DNA from: Bacteroidales bacterium
GTDB taxonomy: Bacteria > Bacteroidota > Bacteroidia > Bacteroidales > UBA932
Assembly (NCBI GenBank): GCA_017479265.1
Contig: JAFVCK010000072.1
Location: forward strand, 1 to 60,811
DNA: 60,811 nucleotides
Direction of reading: 5' to 3'
This document shows positions 19,466 to 28,651 of this stretch, in pieces. Below the pieces are notes generated by a model. The model worked only from the letters and a program-made list of their open reading frames with translations, had not been told where the DNA came from and did not search any database. The position numbers and the translations under genes were made by a program. How positions within the stretch are numbered: the first letter of the stretch is position 1; each line of letters starts with the position of its first letter.

Positions 19466-20275
19466 ATGGCAACCAAGAAAACAGTTAAAAAAGTCGAAAC
19501 TCCTATCGACCAGAGGGAGACATTCGTTTCCATCCGAAAGAATTTCGCCGAAACCGATGCCGAGGTCGGAGAGAAACTGCAGGTTCTCTATGCCCTGCAG
19601 AAGGCCGACACCGCAATAGACAAGATTCTACAGCTGCGGGGTGAACTCCCCGAGGAAGTGTCTGTCCTCCAGAAGGAAATAGCCGACCTCGAGGCTACCA
19701 ACGCCCGCATCGAGCAGTTCATCGAGGGTATGAACCAGACCATTGCGAACTGCAAGCAGGACATCATCGACTGCGATGCCCAGATAGCAAAATACCAGAA
19801 GCAAATAGAGAACATCGCCAACAGCCGCGAGTTCGACTCTCTCAACAAAGAGATTGAGAACCAGACGCTTCTGCGCCAGATTGCAGAGAAGCACATAGGC
19901 GAGGCAAAGGCCAAGACCGCCGAGGCCCGCAGCGACATGGAGTACAACAACGACATGATTTCCATCCGCAAGGCCGACCTTGATGCCAAGAATACGGAAC
20001 TGGCCGGCATAGCCCAGTCCACCTCCAAGGAGGAGACACGCCTGAGGAACGAGCGCGAGGAGCTTGCCTCCAAGATAGATGCAAGGACCATGAGCGCATA
20101 CGAGCGCATCCGCGCCAGCGTGAGGAACCACCTTGCAGTGGTGCCCGTGTACAATGGCAATGCCTGCGGAGGCTGCTTCAATGCCATCATTCCCCAGAGG
20201 CTTGTCGATATCGCTTCCGGCAAGAAGCTCATAGTCTGCGAGCACTGCGGACGTATCATAGTCAACGCCCAGTAG
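19466..20275 (+). CDS. Coiled-coil protein with C-terminal C4 zinc ribbon
   Basis: A 269-residue protein of the C4-type zinc-ribbon family that often sits beside nif3 in bacteria. Residues about 45-215 form a long antiparallel coiled coil. The C-terminus carries a four-cysteine ribbon: CGGC, about 23 residues, then CEHC before GRIIVNAQ. The Lys-rich N-terminus (MATKKTVKKVE) is probably disordered. The biochemical role is unknown; nucleic-acid or protein binding is inferred. It follows nif3 by 18 bp and precedes dnaB by 12 bp. Confidence 0.87.
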   Translation: MATKKTVKKVETPIDQRETFVSIRKNFAETDAEVGEKLQVLYALQKADTAIDKILQLRGELPEEVSVLQKEIADLEATNARIEQFIEGMNQTIANCKQDIIDCDAQIAKYQKQIENIANSREFDSLNKEIENQTLLRQIAEKHIGEAKAKTAEARSDMEYNNDMISIRKADLDAKNTELAGIAQSTSKEETRLRNEREELASKIDARTMSAYERIRASVRNHLAVVPVYNGNACGGCFNAIIPQRLVDIASGKKLIVCEHCGRIIVNAQ

Positions 20276-20287
20276 CATTACCGCCCT

Positions 20288-21793
20288 ATGCCCGACACAC
20301 CCCGCAGGAGCAAGAAGAACCAGGACGTCAGCCTTGACGCCCTCGGTCTTGAAATGGGCAACCGCCCGCCGCAGGCCCTCGATTTCGAGGAGGCCGTGCT
20401 CGGTGCGCTGCTCATAGAGCCCGGTTGCGTGGACGAGGCCATGGAGGAGCTCACTCCCTCCTGCTTCTACGACCCCCGTCACCGGACCATTTTCGAGGCC
20501 ATGGTCTCCCTTGTCAACGAGCATGTGGCACTGGACCTGCTGTCCGTGTCCCAGAAGCTCTCCTCGCTGGGCCAGCTGGACGAAGTCGGAGGTGCTGTCA
20601 CCCTGGCCGCCCTATCGCAGAAAATCGGTGCCGCCGCGCATATCGAGTATTATATCAAGATACTCAAGCAGAAGAACATACAGCGCGACCTGATTACCGC
20701 CTCATTAGACATTCTGAAGAATTCCTACGACGACTCAGTCAATGTGGACGACCTCATTGACATGTCCCAGTCCAAGATTTTCGCTGCCATACAGAACAGC
20801 GTCAAGAAGGATGTCCAGGAGATTGGTTCCGCCATACGCGCCGCCATGGACGACGTGGAGAAGGCGCAGACGCAGACGGGCCTGAGCGGTGTCCCTTCGG
20901 GCTACCATTCCATAGACAGGATAACCATGGGCTGGCAGCCTTCGGACCTTATCATCCTGGCCGCCCGTCCTTCCGTCGGTAAGACGGCTTTTGCCTTGAA
21001 CATAGCCAGGAACGCAGCCGTGGACCACAACATGCCCGTGGCCGTGTTCTCCCTGGAAATGCCCACCAAGCAGCTTGCCAAGCGTCTTATGACTTCCGAG
21101 TCGGGGCTTCCCGCCGAGAAAATCAAGGGCGGACAGAAGCTGGAGCCCTACGAATGGGACCAGCTGGAGTTCAAGCTCAAGGACCTGGCCAAGGCCCCCC
21201 TGTACGTGGACGACACCCCCAGCCTTCCCATAATGGAGTTCCGCACCAAGGTCAAGAGGCTTGTCAAGACCAAGGGCGTGAGGCTGGTGATTGTCGATTA
21301 TCTCCAGCTCATGCAGGGACCGGCCGAGCTTCGCGGCATGCGCGAGCAGGAAGTCGCCGCCATATCCCGTACCCTCAAGGCTACGGCCAAGGAGATGAAC
21401 ATCCCGATTATCGCCCTGTCCCAGCTTTCGCGTAACGCCGTCCAGCGTTCGGGCAGCAATGGAAAGCCCCAGCTGAGCGACCTTCGCGAGTCGGGAGCCA
21501 TAGAGCAGGATGCGGACATGGTGATTTTCGTCCATCGTCCGGACTATCTCGGACTTGCGGAAACACCTGACGGAAAGGAGACTACGGAGATTATAATAGC
21601 CAAGCACCGTAACGGCGAGACGGGAGAAATCCCCATGCGTTTCAAGAGCGAGCTGGTCAAGTTCGTGGAGATGGACGATACCCTCCTGAACCAGGCGAAT
21701 TCCTATATGTCACCTTCAAGCCCCACGCTGGACAACACTCCGGCCCCTTCCGGAGGCTACAATCCTTTCGAAGGAGCGTCAGGATTTGAATAG
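20288..21793 (+). CDS. dnaB: Replicative DNA helicase DnaB
   Basis: A 501-residue hexameric replicative helicase. The N-terminal primase-interacting domain starts with FEEAVLGALLIEP after a basic leader. The RecA-like domain has GYHSIDRITMGWQPSDL, the Walker A motif ARPSVGKTAFALNIA, FSLEMPTKQL, and Walker B VRLVIVDYLQLM. It ends with DLRESGAIEQDAD and IIAKHRNGETG, typical of the family. The P-loop is uninterrupted, so there is no intein. The disordered tail contains SPSSPTLDNTPAPSGG. Confidence 0.97.
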   Translation: MPDTPRRSKKNQDVSLDALGLEMGNRPPQALDFEEAVLGALLIEPGCVDEAMEELTPSCFYDPRHRTIFEAMVSLVNEHVALDLLSVSQKLSSLGQLDEVGGAVTLAALSQKIGAAAHIEYYIKILKQKNIQRDLITASLDILKNSYDDSVNVDDLIDMSQSKIFAAIQNSVKKDVQEIGSAIRAAMDDVEKAQTQTGLSGVPSGYHSIDRITMGWQPSDLIILAARPSVGKTAFALNIARNAAVDHNMPVAVFSLEMPTKQLAKRLMTSESGLPAEKIKGGQKLEPYEWDQLEFKLKDLAKAPLYVDDTPSLPIMEFRTKVKRLVKTKGVRLVIVDYLQLMQGPAELRGMREQEVAAISRTLKATAKEMNIPIIALSQLSRNAVQRSGSNGKPQLSDLRESGAIEQDADMVIFVHRPDYLGLAETPDGKETTEIIIAKHRNGETGEIPMRFKSELVKFVEMDDTLLNQANSYMSPSSPTLDNTPAPSGGYNPFEGASGFE

Positions 21794-21824
21794 CGGCACG
21801 TTTTTTGGCCTGTAATTCCGCGTT

Positions 21825-22649
21825 ATGAAAAGGATACTTACAATTTTGCTTGCGGTACTGCTCCCCATGGTGATGCAGGCCCAGTCGCTTCCCCTTCGCA
21901 AGGGCGGGGACAGTCTCCCTTTCAAAGGCGGAGAGAAGTTCACATACAAGCTTCACTACAAGCTCGGCCCTATCAATTCCGATGTGGCCCATGCCACCAT
22001 CAGCGTGGACAGCGTGACATATAATGGCCGAAAGGCCCTGTCCGCCAGGATTTTCGGCCAGACCGCCAAGTTCTACGACACCTTCTTCAAGGTGCGCGAG
22101 GACTTCCGCAGCACTTTCGACTACAATCTCCTTCCCCTGCACTTCTACCGTGACACCCGCGAGGGCAGCTGGTATTGCAAGAACGATGCACAGTATGTCT
22201 GGAACGGGGCTTCATCATACGCGAGGCTTACCGTAGAGAACAGTGCCGAGGAGCTGAATACCAAAGACATACCGCTCCAGCAAGGCACCTGCGACATCAC
22301 TTCCATGGTGTATATGATGCGCAACGCCGACATGGAGAAAATCTCCGAGGGCCAGTCCTTCACGGGCACCATGATGCTTGACGGGGCCACCTTCACCATG
22401 AGGATGACCTACAAGGGCACTGCACCCCTCAAGGACAAGACCCTGGGCACCGTGAATGTAATCAGGTGGTCGGTCAGGCTCAACGCCGGCGAGACCTTCG
22501 ACACCAAGGAGGACCTTATATTCATGTTCACCGCCGATGCCAACCGCATACCGGTGCGTTTCGAGGCTCCTTTCAAGTTCGGAGGAGTATCCGGCAGGCT
22601 GGTCGCCTACGAGGGCATAAAATATCCCGTCGCATACGGATTGAAATGA
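21825..22649 (+). CDS. DUF3108 domain protein, exported
   Basis: A 274-residue protein with a signal peptide (MKRILTILLAVLLPMVMQAQ) and then a beta-rich DUF3108 domain starting GGEKFTYKLHYKLGPINS. It is probably periplasmic or at the outer membrane; the family has no established activity. It ends in a 4-bp overlap (ATGA) with the RseC-like gene. In Bacteroidota this family is often near rnf or dnaB genes, as here, but no functional link has been shown to my knowledge. Confidence 0.82.
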   Translation: MKRILTILLAVLLPMVMQAQSLPLRKGGDSLPFKGGEKFTYKLHYKLGPINSDVAHATISVDSVTYNGRKALSARIFGQTAKFYDTFFKVREDFRSTFDYNLLPLHFYRDTREGSWYCKNDAQYVWNGASSYARLTVENSAEELNTKDIPLQQGTCDITSMVYMMRNADMEKISEGQSFTGTMMLDGATFTMRMTYKGTAPLKDKTLGTVNVIRWSVRLNAGETFDTKEDLIFMFTADANRIPVRFEAPFKFGGVSGRLVAYEGIKYPVAYGLK

Positions 22650-23056
22650 CGGAAGAGGTCTCACATAGCGGCATAGTCAAGTCTGTCGGTCCCGACAAGA
22701 CCATAGTGGGAATTGTCTCGCAGTCCGCCTGCGGCGCTTGTCACGCCAAAGGCTTGTGTTCGGCCGCCGAGGCCATGGAAAAAGACATAGAAGTGGCGAC
22801 AGTTCCCGGACTGGAGCCGAGAGATGAAGTAGAAGTGGTGCTGCAAGGGTCCCTCGGGCTCAAGGCAGCGCTTCTTTCTTATGCAGTTCCCGTGTTGCTG
22901 CTGCTGGTGGTAGTGGTGGCGCTGTCATATACCTCGCTCCATGAGCTGTGGACAGGCCTTATCGGCTTTGCCGTCGCAGGAGCCTGGTTCTGCGTGCTGT
23001 GGCTGCTGAGGGGCCGTTTTGAAAAAGAATATTCATTCGCAATAAGGAGGAAATAA
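22646..23056 (+). CDS. RseC/MucC-family membrane protein
   Basis: A 136-residue protein starting MTEEVSHSGIVKSVGPDKT. The N-terminal half holds a CGACHAKGLC cysteine cluster (residues about 32-41) that could bind iron-sulfur or redox-active metal. Two membrane helices follow (about 74-93 and 100-119), then a basic tail. RseC-like proteins accompany Rnf/Rsx operons and, in E. coli, help keep SoxR reduced. ATG 22646 overlaps the DUF3108 stop and it sits 11 bp before rnfB. A role in Rnf assembly or regulation is inferred from context. Confidence 0.87.
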   Translation: MTEEVSHSGIVKSVGPDKTIVGIVSQSACGACHAKGLCSAAEAMEKDIEVATVPGLEPRDEVEVVLQGSLGLKAALLSYAVPVLLLLVVVVALSYTSLHELWTGLIGFAVAGAWFCVLWLLRGRFEKEYSFAIRRK

Positions 23057-23067
23057 AACTAAAGCTT

Positions 23068-23991
23068 ATGAGTCAAACAATTATCTGGACCATCGTAATT
23101 ATCGCCGTGCTCGGACTTGTGCTGGCGCTGGTCCTCTGGTTCATCGCCGAGAAGTTCAAGGTGGTCGAGGACCCGAGGATAGACGAGGTCGAAAAGGTCA
23201 TGCCCGGTGCCAACTGCGGCGGCTGCGGATTTGCGGGTTGCCGCGCTTTCGCCGATTCCGCCGTCAAGGCTGAGAACCTGGACAACCATTTCTGCCCTGT
23301 CGGAGGCAACGACGTGATGCAGAAAGTGGCCGCCATTCTCGGTCACGAGGTCAAGGCCAAGGCTCCCCAGGTCGCCGTCGTGCGATGCAACGGTACCTGC
23401 GAGGCCCGTCCCGTGGTGAATGATTACGACGGAGCCGCTACATGCCGTGTCAAGGCCGCCCTCTACAGCGGTGACACCGGCTGCTCCTACGGTTGCCTCG
23501 GATGCGGCGATTGCGTATCGGCCTGCCAGTTCGGAGCCCTCTCGATGGACCCCGCGACCGGTCTTCCCGTGGTGGACGAGGAGAAATGTACAGCCTGCGG
23601 CGCTTGCGTAAAGGCCTGTCCCAAAGCCATTATCGAACTAAGGGCCAAGGGGCCGCGCGGAATGCGCATGTTCGTGAGTTGCGTCAACAAGGACAAGGGC
23701 CCGTCAGTCAAGAAGGCCTGCGCCAATGCCTGCATAGGCTGCGGTATATGCTTCAAGACCTGCACCCACGATGCCATAGTGTTCGACAGCAATGTGGCCT
23801 ACATCGACTATTCCAAGTGCAAGCTCTGCCGAGAGTGCGAGGCATTCTGCCCCACGGAGGCTATTCACGCCGTGAACTTCCCCAAGCCTCTTGACAAGGA
23901 TGCGGTGAAGGCAAGGGTGAACGAGCGCAAGAAAAAGGCTGCAGAAGCTGCCGCTGCCGCACAAACGACCGTAAAGGAGGACAAGCAATGA
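23068..23991 (+). CDS. rnfB: Rnf complex subunit B (ferredoxin-type)
   Basis: A 307-residue iron-sulfur subunit that takes electrons from ferredoxin into the Rnf complex. It has an N-terminal helix (about 4-26), then the 4Fe-4S domain with CGGCGFAGCRAF and the fourth cysteine in NHFCPVGG. A long multi-cluster region follows: CLGCGDCVSACQFGAL, CTACGACVKACPKAI, CIGCGICFKTCTHDAI and CKLCRECEAFCPTEA. The C-terminus is an Ala/Lys-rich tail. The stop overlaps rnfC by 4 bp (ATGA). It is longer than the gamma-proteobacterial RnfB because of the extra ferredoxin repeats. Confidence 0.96.
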   Translation: MSQTIIWTIVIIAVLGLVLALVLWFIAEKFKVVEDPRIDEVEKVMPGANCGGCGFAGCRAFADSAVKAENLDNHFCPVGGNDVMQKVAAILGHEVKAKAPQVAVVRCNGTCEARPVVNDYDGAATCRVKAALYSGDTGCSYGCLGCGDCVSACQFGALSMDPATGLPVVDEEKCTACGACVKACPKAIIELRAKGPRGMRMFVSCVNKDKGPSVKKACANACIGCGICFKTCTHDAIVFDSNVAYIDYSKCKLCRECEAFCPTEAIHAVNFPKPLDKDAVKARVNERKKKAAEAAAAAQTTVKEDKQ

Positions 23992-25364
23992 ACAGGACAT
24001 TTTCAATAGGCGGAGTACATCCCCACGATTCCAAGATTTCAAAGGATTGCGCCATAGAGGCCCTGCCCCTGCCGCCGACCGTATATATTTCAGTGGCACA
24101 GCACATCGGTGCTCCCGCCAAGCCCATAGTCGCCCCAGGTGACAAGGTCAAGGTCGGACAGCCCATAGCGGAGCCTGGCGGTTTCGTCTCGGCATTCATC
24201 CATTCTTCGGTGTCCGGTACGGTGAAATCCATCGCTCCCCGCGCCGACCTCGCCGGCAACAAGCAGATGTGCATAGAGATTGCCGTGGAAGGCGACGAGT
24301 GGTACGAGGGAATCGATACTTCCGACACTCTCAACACAGATTTCTCCGATGACAACAAGGAAATCATAGAGAAGATACGCCTCGGCGGAATAGTGGGTCT
24401 CGGAGGTGCTACCTTCCCCACCCATGTCAAGCTCAGCCCTCCTCCCGGAAAGGTGTGCGAGACTCTTATCATAAACGGCTGTGAGTGTGAGCCTTATCTT
24501 ACTTCCGACTACCGTACCCTCCTCGAGAAGGGTCCCCAGGTGGTCACAGGTACAGCCATACTCAAGCAGGCCCTCTCCGTCGATAAGGCAGTAATCGCCA
24601 TAGAGGAGAACAAGCCCCAGGCCATAGAGTACATAAACAAGCTCCTCTCCGACCTTCGCAAGGTCTCTTCCAAATACACCGGCATTACCGTAATGAGCCT
24701 TCGCAAGCGTTATCCCCAGGGAGGCGAGAAGCAGCTCATAGATGCCGTCATGCACCGTCAGGTCAAGTCCGGAGGACTGCCCATAGACGTTGGCGCGGTG
24801 GTGCAGAACGTGGGTACGGCGCTTGCCGTGTACGATGCCGTCCAGAAGCGCAAGCCTCTGATTGACAATACTATCACCGTGACGGGAGAGTGTTTCCCCC
24901 GTCAGGCCAACCTGCTTGTGAGGGTAGGTACTCCGCTGAGTTTCATCATAGACTATCTGGGGGGCATGCCCGCCGATGCGGCCAAGGTCATAAGCGGAGG
25001 TCCCATGATGGGCAAGGCCATATCCAACCTGGATGCAGCCACCCTCAAGGGGACTTCCTCCCTGCTGTTCCTTACCGAGAAACAGACGCGCCGCCGTCCC
25101 GAGAGCAGCTGCATACGCTGCGGACGCTGCGCGGATGCCTGCCCCATGGGCCTGGAGCCTTTCCTGCTGAACCGCCTCGCCCATGCCGGACTCACCGACG
25201 AACTCGAAAAGAATGCTGTACAGGACTGCATAGAGTGCGGTTGCTGCCTCTACAGCTGTCCTGCCAACATCCCCCTGCTGGACCATATCCGCCAGGCCAA
25301 GGGACAGGTCATGGGCATTATACGTGCAAGGGCCGCCGCCGCAAAGGCAGCCGCTTCCAAATAG
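23988..25364 (+). CDS. rnfC: Rnf complex subunit C (NADH-binding)
   Basis: A 458-residue peripheral subunit that binds NAD(H) and FMN. Seen: the N-terminal lipoyl-like barrel with HIGAPAKPIVAPGDKVKVGQ, the GGIVGLGGATFPTHVKL nucleotide/FMN loop, INGCECEPYLTSDYR and YPQGGEKQLI. Two C-terminal 4Fe-4S motifs follow, CIRCGRCADACPMG and CIECGCCLYSCPANIP. The start overlaps rnfB. An Ala-rich tail (RARAAAAKAAASK) ends the protein. It is a complete member of normal length. Confidence 0.96.
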   Translation: MNRTFSIGGVHPHDSKISKDCAIEALPLPPTVYISVAQHIGAPAKPIVAPGDKVKVGQPIAEPGGFVSAFIHSSVSGTVKSIAPRADLAGNKQMCIEIAVEGDEWYEGIDTSDTLNTDFSDDNKEIIEKIRLGGIVGLGGATFPTHVKLSPPPGKVCETLIINGCECEPYLTSDYRTLLEKGPQVVTGTAILKQALSVDKAVIAIEENKPQAIEYINKLLSDLRKVSSKYTGITVMSLRKRYPQGGEKQLIDAVMHRQVKSGGLPIDVGAVVQNVGTALAVYDAVQKRKPLIDNTITVTGECFPRQANLLVRVGTPLSFIIDYLGGMPADAAKVISGGPMMGKAISNLDAATLKGTSSLLFLTEKQTRRRPESSCIRCGRCADACPMGLEPFLLNRLAHAGLTDELEKNAVQDCIECGCCLYSCPANIPLLDHIRQAKGQVMGIIRARAAAAKAAASK

Positions 25365-25382
25365 ATTAAAAAGGTATCATAT

Positions 25383-26357
25383 ATGAGCAAATTATTGGTT
25401 TCACCATCTCCTCACATCCATGCGGACGTTTCCACAAGCGCCCTGATGCGTGACGTGGTGATAGCCCTGATACCCGCAGTGCTCGTTTCCGTTGTATTCT
25501 ACGGCTGGAGCGAGCTTCTGGTGCTGGGTGTCAGCGTGGCTTCATGCGTGCTTCTGGAGTATCTCGTTACCCGTTTCATGATGCACAAGCCTTCTACGAT
25601 AGGAGACCTTTCCGCCGTAGTCACGGGCTTGCTGCTGGCCATGAACCTGCCTTCCTCCACTCCCTGGTGGATAGTGTTCATAGGAGCGGTGGTCGCCATC
25701 TGCGTGGCAAAGCTCTCCTTCGGCGGACTGGGCCAGAACGTGTTCAATCCGGCCATTGCGGGTCGTGTTTTCCTGCTTATATCTTTCCCTATGCAGATGA
25801 CCACCTGGGAGGCCCCTCAGGGCCTTTTCGGAGCAGATGCCATTTCCGGCGCTACTCCTCTGGGACAGGTCAAGGAAGGCCTTCTGGCGGGCACCCCTCT
25901 TTCCGAGCTGGTCAATTCGGACTATCTTTCCATGCTGTTCACCAACATAGGCGGCAGCGCTGGTGAGATTTCCGCCCTGGCCCTGCTTGCTGGCTTTGTA
26001 TATCTGCTTTGCCGCAGGGTCATAAAGCCCCATGTCACCCTGTCCATCTGGGCGACCGTGGCTCTGGTGTCCCTGATATTCTCCCTTGCCGCTCCCGAGC
26101 GCTTCACAGGCCCCTTGTTCAACCTCCTTACCGGCGGTATGATACTGGGTTCCTGCTTCATGGCGACTGACTATGTCACCTCGCCCATGAGCGTTGTGGG
26201 AGGCATAGTTTACGGTATAGGCATAGGCTTCATTACCATGATGATACGTTACTTCGGCAGCTATCCCGAGGGCATGTCCTTCGCCATTCTGCTTATGAAC
26301 GCCGTGGTTCCTCTTCTGAACATGTGGTTCCACCAGAAAAAATACGGGAGGGCATAG
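25383..26357 (+). CDS. rnfD: Rnf complex subunit D
   Basis: A 324-residue membrane subunit with 8-10 helices, related to NqrB. SPSPHIHADVSTSALMRDV opens the protein, typical of RnfD. LGQNVFNPAIAGRVFLL and ISGATPLGQVKEG follow; the latter carries the SGAT flavinylation motif where FMN is covalently attached to Thr by ApbE. GSCFMATDYVTSPMS is near the C-terminus. It lies 18 bp after rnfC and 2 bp before rnfG. It forms the ion-translocating core with RnfA and RnfE. Confidence 0.95.
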   Translation: MSKLLVSPSPHIHADVSTSALMRDVVIALIPAVLVSVVFYGWSELLVLGVSVASCVLLEYLVTRFMMHKPSTIGDLSAVVTGLLLAMNLPSSTPWWIVFIGAVVAICVAKLSFGGLGQNVFNPAIAGRVFLLISFPMQMTTWEAPQGLFGADAISGATPLGQVKEGLLAGTPLSELVNSDYLSMLFTNIGGSAGEISALALLAGFVYLLCRRVIKPHVTLSIWATVALVSLIFSLAAPERFTGPLFNLLTGGMILGSCFMATDYVTSPMSVVGGIVYGIGIGFITMMIRYFGSYPEGMSFAILLMNAVVPLLNMWFHQKKYGRA

Positions 26358-26359
26358 CT

Positions 26360-26971
26360 ATGGCAGTACAGTCCAATCTCAAGAACATGGTCCTGTGCCT
26401 CTTCACCACCTGCCTCGTCTGCTCTGCGGTCCTGGCCGGGGTGTATGCCCTGACGGCGGCTCCCATAGCCCAGACCAACGCCCAGCTGCTCCAGCAGTCT
26501 GTCGGCGCGGTGCTCCCCGAGGGAGGCGAACTTTCTGAGGCCAAGGACCTCGAAGTCGGCGGCCAGCCCTCCGAATATTACATTCTCTCTGAAAACGGAC
26601 AGGACAAGGCATACGCCGTCAAATCCACTGTCGTGGGCTTCGGCGGTCCTCTCGTCCTGATGGTAGGCGTGACCGCGGACGGCAAGGTGTACAACACCTC
26701 CGTGCTCAGCCACACCGAGACTCCCGGACTGGGAGCCAAGTGTACTACCGACGAGGGCTTCATGGCCCAGTGGAAGGAGCTTGACCCCGCAGTCAAGATA
26801 CTCAAGGTCAAAAAGGACGGCGGAGACATAGATGCCATTACCGCTTCCACCATTACGTCCAGGGCCTATACCCTTGCCGTACAGAATGCCATCGATGCAG
26901 TCAAGGGCATGGGCGACGCTTCCACCGGAGCAAGTGTAAAACCAAAGGAGGAAATGGAAAATGAACAGTAA
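26360..26971 (+). CDS. rnfG: Rnf complex subunit G (FMN-binding)
   Basis: A 203-residue subunit: one N-terminal helix (about 11-31), then a periplasmic FMN-binding domain with SHTETPGLGAK. The attachment site normally reads S/T-G-A-T; here the aligned segment reads DAITASTITS, keeping the acceptor Thr but with Ala-Ser in place of Gly-Ala. ATG 26360 (MAVQSNLKNMVL) is chosen because upstream in-frame codons lie inside rnfD. It overlaps rnfE by 11 bp. Confidence 0.93.
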   Translation: MAVQSNLKNMVLCLFTTCLVCSAVLAGVYALTAAPIAQTNAQLLQQSVGAVLPEGGELSEAKDLEVGGQPSEYYILSENGQDKAYAVKSTVVGFGGPLVLMVGVTADGKVYNTSVLSHTETPGLGAKCTTDEGFMAQWKELDPAVKILKVKKDGGDIDAITASTITSRAYTLAVQNAIDAVKGMGDASTGASVKPKEEMENEQ

Positions 26972-27551
26972 ACTTCAGCTTATCACCAAGGGGTTCGTCA
27001 AGGACAACCCTACCTTCGTGCTCCTGCTGGGAATGTGTCCTACCCTGGCCACCACCACTTCGGCCATCAACGGACTCAGCATGGGTCTTGCCACTCTCTT
27101 CGTGCTGGTGCTTTCCAATATGGCCATTTCGGCCATAGCTCCCGTGGTTCCCGACAAGGTGCATATCCCCGTATATATCGTGGTAATAGCCACTTTCGTG
27201 ACCCTGCTCCAGTTCCTGATGCAGGCCTATACCCCCGGCATTTACGCCACCCTGGGACTCTTCATCCCCCTTATAGTGGTGAACTGCATAGTCCTCGGAC
27301 GCGCAGAAGCCTTCGCCTCCAAGCATTCTATAGGGGATTCCGCCCTTGACGGACTCGGAGTCGGACTGGGCTTCACCCTGTCCCTCACTGTCCTGGGCGC
27401 TGTCCGTGAAATCCTCGGCAGCCTCTCCATCTTCGGATGGAAGATACCCGGTACCGGCGACGGCATGCTCGCCTTCGTCATGGCCCCCGGCGCATTCATC
27501 TGCCTGGGATATCTTATGGTATTGTTCAACAAGTACTTAGCCAAGAAGTAA
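26961..27551 (+). CDS. rnfE: Rnf complex subunit E
   Basis: A 196-residue integral membrane subunit with six helices, homologous to NqrD. KGFVKDNPTFVLLLGMCPTL is the diagnostic N-terminus, and NCIVLGRAEAFASKH is the conserved mid-helix motif. With RnfA it forms an inverted pair holding an intramembrane iron-sulfur cluster. Start codon 26961 lies inside the end of rnfG, implying translational coupling. The stop is 1 bp before the rnfA ATG. Confidence 0.95.
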   Translation: MNSKLQLITKGFVKDNPTFVLLLGMCPTLATTTSAINGLSMGLATLFVLVLSNMAISAIAPVVPDKVHIPVYIVVIATFVTLLQFLMQAYTPGIYATLGLFIPLIVVNCIVLGRAEAFASKHSIGDSALDGLGVGLGFTLSLTVLGAVREILGSLSIFGWKIPGTGDGMLAFVMAPGAFICLGYLMVLFNKYLAKK

Positions 27552-27552
27552 T

Positions 27553-28152
27553 ATGGAAATCCTGCTTATAATAGTATCCGCGATATTCGTAAACAATATC
27601 GTTCTGGCCCAGTTCCTGGGAATATGCCCTTTTCTCGGGGTTTCCAACAAGCTCTCCACGGCTTCCGGCATGTCGCTGGCGGTTTGTTTCGTCATTACAC
27701 TTGCCACTCTGGTGACCTACCTTCTGAACAAGTATCTGCTTGTGCCCCTTGGACTTACCTTCCTGCAGACCATAGCCTTCATCCTGGTCATCGCGGCCCT
27801 GGTGCAGATGGTCGAAATAGTGCTCAAGAAGGTCAGCCCCTCCCTTTATCAGGCTCTCGGCATTTTCCTGCCCCTGATTACCACCAACTGCGCCGTGCTG
27901 GGCGTGGCCATCAACGTAGTCACCAAGGAGTTCACCTTCGGCCTGCCTTCACACATGCTGGGACTTGGCGAGGCCGTGCTCTACGCATTCGCCACATCCC
28001 TCGGCTACGGCCTTGCCATGGTTATTTTCGCCGGGCTGAGAGAGCATCTCGCCCTCAGCGATGTCCCCAAGCCCTTCAGGGGAGTGCCCATTGCCCTCAT
28101 TACCGTAGGTATTCTGGCAATGGCCTTCATGGGCTTCTCCGGTATTGCATAA
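27553..28152 (+). CDS. rnfA: Rnf complex subunit A
   Basis: A 199-residue integral membrane subunit with six helices, homologous to NqrE. FVNNIVLAQFLGICPFLGVS is the canonical N-terminal motif, with the mirror motif LITTNCAVLGVAI. ATG 27553 follows the rnfE stop directly. It is the last gene of rnfBCDGEA. The complex couples ferredoxin oxidation to NAD reduction with Na+ or H+ export. No clear terminator follows within the 34 bp before the next gene. Confidence 0.96.
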   Translation: MEILLIIVSAIFVNNIVLAQFLGICPFLGVSNKLSTASGMSLAVCFVITLATLVTYLLNKYLLVPLGLTFLQTIAFILVIAALVQMVEIVLKKVSPSLYQALGIFLPLITTNCAVLGVAINVVTKEFTFGLPSHMLGLGEAVLYAFATSLGYGLAMVIFAGLREHLALSDVPKPFRGVPIALITVGILAMAFMGFSGIA

Positions 28153-28186
28153 AAAACGGTGTATTAATAACTTAAATTCTATTTTC

Positions 28187-28651
28187 ATGAAAAAGTCAAT
28201 TATCCTTGCAGCCGTGGCTCTCTTGATAGGGATTGCTGCAAGCGCACAGCCCAAGGCCATAGGCCTTCGTCTTGGTTACTACAACGCTGTCTCATATGAG
28301 CATTATCTCGGAGGTGACAACTTCATCGAGGCCAACGGCGGTATCTACGGCAACTCCGGCGGTGTCTCCTTCTTCGCCGACGGTATCTACAACTTCACCA
28401 TCGCGCATCCCGACTGGACTCCCCGTGGAGAATGGGGTTTCTATGCCGGTCCCGGCCTCACTCTCGGCACATGGGCCAATGGGGGCAATGCCAGTTTCGA
28501 CATCGGCATTTGCGGACAGGTAGGACTGGAGTACACCTTCTGGTTCCCCCTGAACCTCTCTTTCGACCTTCGTCCCCGCTTTGGCTTCATCTCCAGGAAC
28601 TTCGACCCTCTGGTGCTGGTGCCTTGCCTGTCGGTGCGTTATGCGTTCTAA
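28187..28651 (+). CDS. Small exported beta-barrel-like protein (tandem paralog 1)
   Basis: A 154-residue protein with a signal peptide (MKKSIILAAVALLIGIAASAQ) and then alternating aromatic beta-strands: AIGLRLGYYNAVSYEHYL, GEWGFYAGPGLTLGTW, and the terminal LVPCLSVRYAF ending in Phe, as in outer-membrane proteins. It resembles small OmpX/OmpW-size barrels but I do not recognise a named family. The next gene has the same layout. ATG 28187 gives a clean signal peptide; an in-frame ATG at 28145 lies within rnfA. Function is unknown; outer-membrane location is inferred. Confidence 0.75.
   Translation: MKKSIILAAVALLIGIAASAQPKAIGLRLGYYNAVSYEHYLGGDNFIEANGGIYGNSGGVSFFADGIYNFTIAHPDWTPRGEWGFYAGPGLTLGTWANGGNASFDIGICGQVGLEYTFWFPLNLSFDLRPRFGFISRNFDPLVLVPCLSVRYAF

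Noticed and set aside
20288-21793. Intein in dnaB
   Set aside because: The P-loop and Walker B segments are uninterrupted and total length is normal.
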